From assembly GCA_964635845.1 (NCBI GenBank), contig CAZWNO010000029.1, forward strand, positions 1-35,869: 35,869 bases of DNA, in the 5' to 3' direction. The position numbers and the translations under genes were made by a program. Of the stretch, positions 24,624 through 30,908 are shown piece by piece. The stretch comes from SZUA-365 sp964635845 (GTDB lineage: Bacteria > Bacteroidota > Ignavibacteria > SZUA-365). The notes under the pieces are model-generated. The model was not told the origin of the DNA and ran no database searches. It saw nothing but the letters and a program-made list of their open reading frames with translations. Position 1 is the first letter of the stretch, and each line of letters begins with the position of its first letter.

Positions 24624-25724
24624 TCATCCCCGGCCTGGCCGGGGATTTTTTTTGTCGAGCACGCTGCGTACCGCATTGACGACGTCGGCGGGATGGATGC
24701 CGCCTTCGAAGGTGCAGACGTGCGGATCGCCGGGGCAGCGGGTCTGGCAGTAATTCCCGGGCGGGAGGATGATCCGTGCCTGATTCCCTTTCGGTCCCCA
24801 CAGTTCCGGCGAGCAAGCGGTGAGCGGGCAGAACATGCTCACGGTCGGGGTATCCAGTGCGGCGGCCAGATGCATCGGACCCGTGCTGGCGGAAACGACG
24901 ACATCGGATTGGGCGATGAGTCCCATGAGCAGGCGGAGGTCGCCGGAGCCGTCCGGAAAGAGGACTGCGGGTGATCGGAACTGTTCGAAGAATGCGCGCG
25001 CCACAATGTTGCCCGGCGTGATGTTCACGAGAACCTGCGCGTCCGGGATTTCTGCGAGCGCTCGCGTGATGAATTCGCCGTACAGTGCCGTGGTCCAGTT
25101 CGGCGCGGAGCGGCCATGTTCCGGATGAACGGAGATGAGCGGAGCATCGGCGCGGCGTCCGAGTGCGCGGAGCCTGTCGCCTGCGGCGTGCATCTCGGCA
25201 TCGGTGAGGAACGCTTCGGTGCGGAGATCCTCGCTGCGCACACCGATCGCCCGCGCGAGATCCATGCAGTAGTCCGCCTCGTGCCGGAGCGGAACGTACT
25301 TGTTCCGGCTTACGCCGCGGGCGAATGTCAGCACCTGGTAGAGTTTCGTGCCGACGCCGATGCGCGTACGGATACCGGCGAGAAATGTCATCCACGCATG
25401 CCGTTCGGTGGGAAGCAGCATCAGAGCGGTGTCGAAACGGCGGCGGCGCAGCATGCGCAGGCGGTCAATAAAGCCGCCGAAACCGGCGTGCGTCTGTTCC
25501 CAGTCGTCGATGAGAATCTCGTCGAGATGCGGATTGTGCCGCAGCACGGCTTCCGTGACGGGTCGAACGAGTGCCGCGATGTATGCATCCGGAAAGGTCG
25601 TCCGCAGCGCACGCACGACGGGAGTTGCGAGCGTGACGTCGCCGATACGGTCAGGCCGTATGACGAGGATGCGCCGGTGACGAGCGCGCCGGGCGTCAGG
25701 GGCGATGGATCCGGGCCGCGTCAC
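24624..25724 (-). CDS. Glycosyltransferase family 9 (heptosyltransferase-like)
   Basis: A 366-residue GT-B fold glycosyltransferase of the ADP-heptose:LPS heptosyltransferase family. The N-terminal motif RILVIRPDRIGDVTLATPVV (18-37) with the catalytic-type Asp in IGD, the mid-domain SVHPEHGRSAPNW, and the C-terminal nucleotide-sugar motif SASTGPMHLAAALDTPTVSM followed by GPKGN are all present. It should extend the LPS/lipooligosaccharide core at the cytoplasmic face of the inner membrane. Its GTG start overlaps the upstream GT2 stop (GTGA at 25721-25724). The last eight codons (DKKNPRPGRG) are also the terminator of the convergent Lon-like gene. A cysteine-rich stretch near the end (NYCQTRCPGDPHVC) is unusual for GT9 and could bind a metal. 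Confidence 0.88.
   Translation of the reverse strand: MTRPGSIAPDARRARHRRILVIRPDRIGDVTLATPVVRALRTTFPDAYIAALVRPVTEAVLRHNPHLDEILIDDWEQTHAGFGGFIDRLRMLRRRRFDTALMLLPTERHAWMTFLAGIRTRIGVGTKLYQVLTFARGVSRNKYVPLRHEADYCMDLARAIGVRSEDLRTEAFLTDAEMHAAGDRLRALGRRADAPLISVHPEHGRSAPNWTTALYGEFITRALAEIPDAQVLVNITPGNIVARAFFEQFRSPAVLFPDGSGDLRLLMGLIAQSDVVVSASTGPMHLAAALDTPTVSMFCPLTACSPELWGPKGNQARIILPPGNYCQTRCPGDPHVCTFEGGIHPADVVNAVRSVLDKKNPRPGRG
24626..24653 (+). terminator. Rho-independent terminator inside convergent gene end
   Basis: ATCCCCGGC (24626-24634) pairs with GCCGGGGAT (24638-24646) around a three-base loop, followed by eight T (24646-24653). It lies 27 bases after the Lon-like gene stop and sits completely within the last codons of the minus-strand glycosyltransferase gene. 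Confidence 0.9.
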
Positions 25725-26518
25725 ACCGCATCTCCTCCGTCTCCGCCGCGATACTGGATTTCCCAGAGATAGACCAGCATCTGCAGCTTGTTGGCCGCGT
25801 GGATCACGGCGATGATGAAGCCTTCCCAGCCGTCGAGGAAGCCGCGCTGGAATACATATTTCTTGAGAAATTCAAGCGGCGGACGGAAGACGAAATCCAG
25901 CGCCGTGATGCGCCGGCGACGCGATTTTTCACGCGCCTCGAAAAGCGAATAGTCCAGATTTTTCGCGAGCATGTGCCGCACGCGCGGGAGGGTGTAGTGC
26001 AGCAGCGGAGCGTCGAGATAGCCGCGTTTCCCTTCCACATCGAAACCCTCGTGTACGAGTCGCTCGGTGACTCGCGCGGACTCACGACGGAACAGGCGGA
26101 GCTGATGATCGGGGAACCAGCCTCCGTGCCGAATCCAGCGGCCGTGGAAATGATTGCGACGGGCGATGTAGTAGCCGTCTTGCGGTCCGCCGGCACGCAG
26201 CACCGCGCGTATCTCCTCCCGCAGTTCCGCGGTGACCCGTTCATCGGCGTCGAGGCTCAGCACCCATTCGCCGGAACATTGCGCGAGCGCGAACGCTTTC
26301 TGGGAGGCATAGCCGTCGAAGGGACGGAACAGAACCAGGTCGGTGTACTCGCGCGCAAACGCCATCGTCGCATCATCCTGATGGGAACAGACGACGATGA
26401 TCTCCCCGGCGAACAGAATCGATTCAATGCACGGACGGATGTTGTGCTCTTCTTGTCCCGCGATAATGGCGACGGAGAGTCGTGCGAAGGGATTGTCCGC
26501 GAAAGCATTCATTCGCAT
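25721..26518 (-). CDS. Glycosyltransferase family 2 (LPS core type)
   Basis: A 265-residue GT-A enzyme resembling the WaaE/KdtX-type LPS core glycosyltransferases. It begins LSVAIIAGQEEHNIRPCIES, has the nucleotide-sugar DxD motif in VLSLDADERVT and the acceptor-side pattern RRNHFHGRWIRHGGWFPDHQ. The C-terminus has a hydrophobic amphipathic stretch that may touch the membrane. Three in-frame starts are possible (26545, 26518, 26512); none has a clear ribosome binding site. The stop overlaps the GT9 start. It begins 43 bases after the beta-propeller lipoprotein stop, so it may be read from the sigma-factor operon. Confidence 0.85.
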   Translation of the reverse strand: MRMNAFADNPFARLSVAIIAGQEEHNIRPCIESILFAGEIIVVCSHQDDATMAFAREYTDLVLFRPFDGYASQKAFALAQCSGEWVLSLDADERVTAELREEIRAVLRAGGPQDGYYIARRNHFHGRWIRHGGWFPDHQLRLFRRESARVTERLVHEGFDVEGKRGYLDAPLLHYTLPRVRHMLAKNLDYSLFEAREKSRRRRITALDFVFRPPLEFLKKYVFQRGFLDGWEGFIIAVIHAANKLQMLVYLWEIQYRGGDGGDAV

Positions 26519-26561
26519 AATGTACGAAAAATGCGCCGGGACCACGTGCGGTCTCGGGGGG

Positions 26562-27740
26562 TCACTCCTCGAAATTGCCGCCCGCGTCGGTTTTGATGAT
26601 CAGCAGGTCCTGATTTCCACTGCCGTACGAACGGGTCGTCCCGGTCAGGATGTAGCCGCCTCCCTTCACCGCGGCAACGGAAAGTGCCCGGTCCATGCGC
26701 GAACCGCCGATGATGCGCTGCCAATCCTTATTGCCGTCCGCGTCGAGCTTCGCGAGGATGATATCGCTGCCGTCGTCTCCGAAGGGATTGGTATAGCCGC
26801 AGAGGATATACCCTCCGTCGCTATGGATTGTCAATTCATGCAGCATGTCGCCCGATGCGTCGGTTTTCACGAACAGCATATCGGAAGTCTGCATGCGCTG
26901 GGGACTGGCATAGCCGACAATCCCATAGTTGCCGTTCGCGGAGAGGACGAGCTGGAAGCCGCTCTTGCTGATATCGCCGTCGATCCGCTGTTCCCATTCG
27001 AAGGTGCCGTCGGCCGCGATCTTGAACAGCCAGAGTGCGCTGCTTATGTCCGCGCCCGTTTCGGTCGAGCCTGTGACCACGAATCCGCCGTCATCGGTTT
27101 CCTTGACCGATGTCCCGAGATCGCGTTCACTGCCCCCATAGAGCTTGCTCCAGATTTCATTTCCGAGTTCATCGGTGCGGATCAGCCAGGCAAACCATCT
27201 GCCCGTGATGGAGATCTGCGTGTAACCGGCGACGAGGTAGCCGCCGCTGCGGCATTCGATGACGTCCTGACCGCTGTCGTAGCTCGTGCCGCCGAACGAG
27301 CGGCTCCATTGCATCGTCCCGTCTCCGTCGGTCTTGATCAGCCAGACGTCGTTGAATCCGTTCGTATAGGACTCCGTGCTGCCGGTGACGATGAAGCCTC
27401 CGTCGGATGTCTGCTCCACGGCGTAGCCTTCATCCTTGAACACCCCGCCGAAGGTTTTCACCCACTTGGTTTGACCCTCAGCGTCTGTGCGCACGAGCAG
27501 CACGTCTATCGAGGCCGTATGCTGCATCCATGTGCGTCCGACGATCACGAAGCCTCCGTCCTCGAGCTCGAGTATGTCGAAACCTTCGTCGTACTCACTC
27601 AAGTCGAGCGTGCGCAGGAAATACAGCGATGGTTCCGTGATGCGGCGACGGGGAGTGTCCGTGTCTGTCGGCGAGACACAGGCCGCGAGCGGGATGATCA
27701 CGACGAGAGAGAGAAGGATGCTGCGCAGTGTTGGTCGCAT
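26562..27740 (-). CDS. Seven-repeat beta-propeller lipoprotein
   Basis: The product is 392 residues. A lipoprotein signal ends in IPLAAC (Cys21). The rest is seven copies of a repeat built as (D/E)GG(F/Y)xxxGxT ... D(V/I)xLx(K/R)TDxxGxxxWxxxxGG. The GG positions are near 62, 114, 166, 218, 270, 309 and 361, that is a period of 52 except one interval of 39 residues. The C-terminal KTDAGGNFEE and N-terminal LRTLDLSEYDEGFDILELE look like the two halves of the closing blade, so it should fold as a seven-bladed propeller facing the periplasm or the cell surface. It lies 21 bases after the anti-sigma gene with AGGA upstream of its ATG. The family is known as a repeat type but the specific function is unknown; a sensory partner of the anti-sigma is a guess. 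Confidence 0.75.
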   Translation of the reverse strand: MRPTLRSILLSLVVIIPLAACVSPTDTDTPRRRITEPSLYFLRTLDLSEYDEGFDILELEDGGFVIVGRTWMQHTASIDVLLVRTDAEGQTKWVKTFGGVFKDEGYAVEQTSDGGFIVTGSTESYTNGFNDVWLIKTDGDGTMQWSRSFGGTSYDSGQDVIECRSGGYLVAGYTQISITGRWFAWLIRTDELGNEIWSKLYGGSERDLGTSVKETDDGGFVVTGSTETGADISSALWLFKIAADGTFEWEQRIDGDISKSGFQLVLSANGNYGIVGYASPQRMQTSDMLFVKTDASGDMLHELTIHSDGGYILCGYTNPFGDDGSDIILAKLDADGNKDWQRIIGGSRMDRALSVAAVKGGGYILTGTTRSYGSGNQDLLIIKTDAGGNFEE

Positions 27741-27761
27741 GTGTGCTTCCTGAGATGGCGG

Positions 27762-29276
27762 TCAGATCAGAACGGAGATGCCGTAGGTGAAGCCGACGCG
27801 CTTTGACGTGAACCATTTATCCTGATACGGGAATGCAAGCAGTGTGCCCTCGAAGCCAAGCTGGAAGCGGACGCGGCGGTCAGGCATGTACATGATACCC
27901 ATGCCGGCGCGGGCGAGCGGCCAGGCCTCCATCGTGGCGCCGATGCCTGTCGCAACATAGGGTTCGATGGAACCGAATGCACGCCAGGGGGCAAAGCGAT
28001 GGCGGTAGCCGCCGAGCACCCAGGAGCTGATCATGTTCTGTTCATAGCGGACGTACTTGCCGTTCTCCACGCCGCTGTAGTGCTGGGAAAACGGTTCCTG
28101 TCCGTACTCCACACCGAAATCATTCCTTTCGCTTCCGAGGTAGACGCCGATGGCCATGTTCTCCATCCATGGATCCGACCGGGAACCGATGGTCACTTCC
28201 GGGAAGGAGGTCGCTGATACGCCGCGCAATTCCACGGAGATGAAGCGATCACCGGGGCCCGCGCTGAGTGTGGGAAAGTACTGCCGTGTGTCGATGATAT
28301 CCGGTGCTGCGATCCCCTGCTGTGCCAGTACATGAGAAGGGATGGCCGCCGCGGGAATGCTCCCGGTTTCACCGTTCGTGAGCTGCGAACTTTCGTCCGT
28401 GCTCGCGATACTGCTGCCGGAGATTTGCCCGGCAGCCTGCTGCGCCGCCAGGACATCATCCGAGACCGTTACAGGGATTTCACGCACCGGACTTTCCGCG
28501 GTCGCGGGATCAGACGCTCCCGCGGCGATGGGATCGGACGTTCCCGCGGCGATGGGATCAGACGCATCCGCGGCGATGGGATCAGACGTTCCCGCGGCGA
28601 TGGGATCAGACGCACCCGCTATCGCGGGATCAGACGCTCCTGCGGTGATCATTTCAGGTGTATTCGCCGAGATGATCCCGGATGGCGGTATCGGAGTGGA
28701 TCCCGATGATTCCGACCTGAGGTCCGTCAACGCCGCTTCCTGTGCATCATGGGCTCCGGCGAGCGACGGACCGGGGGCCGCCTGCGTGCTCGAGGCAGCA
28801 TCGGCGGGACCGAATTTCACAGGAGAATCAGATTCAGTGGTGTTTTTTGAGGGCGTCGACACGGCGTAGGCGTCCCGTTGCCGCGAGGCGGACGGATTCA
28901 GGGAGGGCGTGTCATGCAGTCCGAATATCACCGTCGCGGTCAGGAAGGTCACGACCGCCGCCACGGCAGGTGCCCAGGCGCTGCGGAGCAGCAGGGCCGC
29001 GCCTGCCATCCGCGAGGGATGCGATTGCGGGAGCTGTGCATAACCCAGTCGTTCGAATACCGCGCTGGTCAATGCGGATGGCGGCGCGGCGACGGCCCCG
29101 AACCGTCGCGCCTCGTCGCGTACCCCCCGCATCTGGCGAAGCCGGGCCCGCAGCTCGCCATCGGCGGCGAGCATCGTGAAGAGCTGCTGCTCGAGTTCCT
29201 GCTCGATTTCATTATCGATATAGGCATGCAGCAGGTCGTCGGGAGTGCTGAGTGCGTTGTACATGACGATGCTCAC
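27762..29276 (-). CDS. Anti-sigma factor fused to outer-membrane beta-barrel (Dma-like)
   Basis: A 504-residue protein. Residues 1-60 form a helical anti-sigma domain (LLHAYIDNEIEQELEQQL) without the zinc-binding CxxC. One transmembrane helix lies at about 97-120. Residues 121-340 form a Ser/Pro/Ala-rich linker with a six-unit 8-residue repeat AGASDPIA (about 212-259). Residues 343-504 form beta strands like small outer-membrane barrels, ending GFTYGISVLI, close to the C-terminus GISILL of the barrel protein at 33712-34248. One chain would thus cross inner membrane, periplasm and outer membrane. This layout matches the dual-membrane-spanning anti-sigma (Dma) class described in Bacteroides. 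The GTG start overlaps the sigma stop by 4 bases. That the barrel really inserts in the outer membrane is inferred. Confidence 0.72.
   Translation of the reverse strand: MSIVMYNALSTPDDLLHAYIDNEIEQELEQQLFTMLAADGELRARLRQMRGVRDEARRFGAVAAPPSALTSAVFERLGYAQLPQSHPSRMAGAALLLRSAWAPAVAAVVTFLTATVIFGLHDTPSLNPSASRQRDAYAVSTPSKNTTESDSPVKFGPADAASSTQAAPGPSLAGAHDAQEAALTDLRSESSGSTPIPPSGIISANTPEMITAGASDPAIAGASDPIAAGTSDPIAADASDPIAAGTSDPIAAGASDPATAESPVREIPVTVSDDVLAAQQAAGQISGSSIASTDESSQLTNGETGSIPAAAIPSHVLAQQGIAAPDIIDTRQYFPTLSAGPGDRFISVELRGVSATSFPEVTIGSRSDPWMENMAIGVYLGSERNDFGVEYGQEPFSQHYSGVENGKYVRYEQNMISSWVLGGYRHRFAPWRAFGSIEPYVATGIGATMEAWPLARAGMGIMYMPDRRVRFQLGFEGTLLAFPYQDKWFTSKRVGFTYGISVLI
28506..28649. repeat. 24-bp tandem repeat, 6 units, coding
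   Basis: Six units of 24 bases on a GGGATCAGACGYNCCCGCGGCGAT pattern (plus-strand reading), starting at 28506, 28530, 28554, 28578, 28602 and 28626. They encode the 8-residue AGASDPIA repeats in the periplasmic linker of the anti-sigma barrel protein. Confidence 0.95.
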
Positions 29277-29872
29277 TTGTTCTTCTGTTCCTGTTCGTAC
29301 TCTGCGATATAGGGTTCGAGTATCTTGCGGATCTTTTCCCGCGCGCGTACGACCCTGATCCGCACGTTGACGCTCGTCAGATTCATGATACCGGCGATTT
29401 CGTCATACGGGAGATCCGCGAATTCGCGGAGGAAAAACGCCTCCCGGTAATCCTCGGAGAGCAGCTCCATGGCCATGTGGATCAGTTCGAGCATCTCCGT
29501 CTTTTCTTGCGGCGTCTCCGCGATCGCTAGAGTGTCGTGCTCGATACTGATCAGGGGTTTGCGGTCACGCAGCACGTTGAGATGCAGATTGCGCGCGATC
29601 TTTATCGTGTATCCCGCGATATTGCTGATATCCCTCCCCTGGACGGCGGATTCATAGAGACGCGTGATCGTCTCCTGGAAGAGGTCGTCGCTCTCCTCGC
29701 GCCGCCAGGCCAGGCAGCGGCAGTAGGCATACAGACTGCCGGAAATGCGCCCGTACAGTTCGCGGAACGCCGTCTCGCCGCTGCTGCCTCCCTGGCGCAC
29801 CATGACGAAAAGCTCATGGTCCGTGCATTCCGTCAGACGCGGAGGAATGTTATGACTGCTTCGTAACCGCAA
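29273..29872 (-). CDS. ECF RNA polymerase sigma factor
   Basis: The product is 199 residues. Region 2 lies around 35-75 (ETAFRELYGRISGSLYAY then RREESDDLFQETITRLYES) and region 4 around 135-185 (MAMELLSEDYREAFFLREFA, then LPYDEIAGIMNLTSVNVRIR, the -35-binding helix-turn-helix). No ATG lies before region 2. I chose TTG at 29872 because AGAGGA precedes it by eight bases; another TTG at 29989 has no ribosome binding site. The stop overlaps the GTG of the anti-sigma gene. It should direct RNA polymerase to envelope-stress promoters when released by the partner, and probably to its own promoter. Confidence 0.88.
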   Translation of the reverse strand: MRLRSSHNIPPRLTECTDHELFVMVRQGGSSGETAFRELYGRISGSLYAYCRCLAWRREESDDLFQETITRLYESAVQGRDISNIAGYTIKIARNLHLNVLRDRKPLISIEHDTLAIAETPQEKTEMLELIHMAMELLSEDYREAFFLREFADLPYDEIAGIMNLTSVNVRIRVVRAREKIRKILEPYIAEYEQEQKNK

Positions 29873-29916
29873 TTGGAGGATCCTCTGGCAACGATGGAGC
29901 GGTCGTATTGGTGATA

Positions 29917-29942
29917 GACACGTAATGCGGCGCTTTGTTTCA
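29917..29942 (-). promoter_or_regulatory. Candidate ECF-type promoter of the sigma operon
   Basis: On the minus strand TGAAAC (complement of 29937-29942) is followed after exactly 16 bases by TGTC (complement of 29917-29920). This is the spacing and half-site style of ECF promoters such as sigma-W (TGAAAC-N16-CGTA). Transcription would start near 29908, giving a leader of about 36 bases to the TTG. It would make the operon autoregulated. Motif similarity only. Confidence 0.4.
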
Positions 29943-30071
29943 AAATAATGAAGGCCGGGGAGGAATGACAGGGGGAAAAGGGGAGTCAACGCGTCTGCCG
30001 CAGGCGGCTGGAGTCAGGTAGGACGCAATCCGGAGGCAATCCGGGGACGGAGAGCGGGGGGCAGAGCGGCT

Positions 30072-30908
30072 TCAGCGGGATTGTCGGTAGTCTTCGAGAA
30101 AACCTTCGCTGAGCCAGTTCGCGAGCGCCTGGCGATTGTCGACGGAAATGAAGCGCAGCTGATCTTTCGGATTCCGGATATTTCCAAGTTCAAGATACAC
30201 CGTGCGCGGACGTGTGTTCTTGAGCATGTACAGGCCATCACGCGGCGCGACCGTACCATGATATCCCCGCCAGGGCTGATGCACACGGTATTTCTCCTCG
30301 ATGGTGCGTTGAAGCACCGTCGCCGTCCGACGCGCCGCGGGACTGCCGGAATGGTGATAGAAGAAAACATCGATGCGGTTGCCTTCCTGCCGGCTGTCGA
30401 CATGAAGGGCTACGAGGCGCTGATAACGCGCACGCCTGTTGATGCGCACGAGACGGTTGACAATGGCACTGCGCTGACGGAGCCGGTCGAGCTGACCGAT
30501 CGGAATGACCCTCCCGCCCCATACACGTTCGTCGCTATCGCACAGCAGCAGGCTGTCGTCGCGAATGCCGTCATCGGGATCACGCACGATCAGGTACACC
30601 TTCGCGTCATGCTCCAGCAGCCTGCGGGCGAGCCGCAGACCGATATCGTACGCGTACTCGTCTTCGCAGAGCGTCGCGCCGCCCCTCTCACCGCGCGCGC
30701 CGCTGTCGGGACCGCCATGTCCGCATACGATATAATACACGGCTCCCTTCAGGCGCTGGTCGCGCAGGACCACTTCTTCCCGCGTTTTTCCGAAAATGGC
30801 ATAGCGCCGCACCGTGCCCGGACCGTCGGGTTGGGGTGCGGCGCTGGCCGCGATGGAAATCAGAAGGAGCGGTGCGAGGAAAAGGGCGCCGCGACGTATT
30901 CCTGTCAT
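30072..30908 (-). CDS. N-acetylmuramoyl-L-alanine amidase (Amidase_3)
   Basis: The product is 278 residues with a signal peptide (1 to about 23, ASA-A). The Amidase_3 fold follows: first zinc His64 in YYIVCGHGGPDSGARG, the Glu in CEDEYAYDIGLRL (about 82-84), RSAIVNRLV, the second His in LVALHVDSR and the catalytic Glu in VYLELGNIRNPKD. It should cut the bond between N-acetylmuramic acid and L-alanine in periplasmic peptidoglycan. The spacing of the Arg-rich middle part (RRARYQRLV) is unusual and there is no LysM or AMIN domain. The ATG overlaps the stop of the upstream peptidase gene by 4 bases. The 29873-30071 gap beyond its end holds the sigma promoter, and a 9-base GCAATCCGG direct repeat. 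Confidence 0.82.
   Translation of the reverse strand: MTGIRRGALFLAPLLLISIAASAAPQPDGPGTVRRYAIFGKTREEVVLRDQRLKGAVYYIVCGHGGPDSGARGERGGATLCEDEYAYDIGLRLARRLLEHDAKVYLIVRDPDDGIRDDSLLLCDSDERVWGGRVIPIGQLDRLRQRSAIVNRLVRINRRARYQRLVALHVDSRQEGNRIDVFFYHHSGSPAARRTATVLQRTIEEKYRVHQPWRGYHGTVAPRDGLYMLKNTRPRTVYLELGNIRNPKDQLRFISVDNRQALANWLSEGFLEDYRQSR

Noticed and set aside
28332..28869. Plus-strand open frames opposite the 24-bp repeats
   Set aside because: They read the repeat in antisense and give low-complexity sequence; the minus-strand frame has the anti-sigma, TM and barrel regions.
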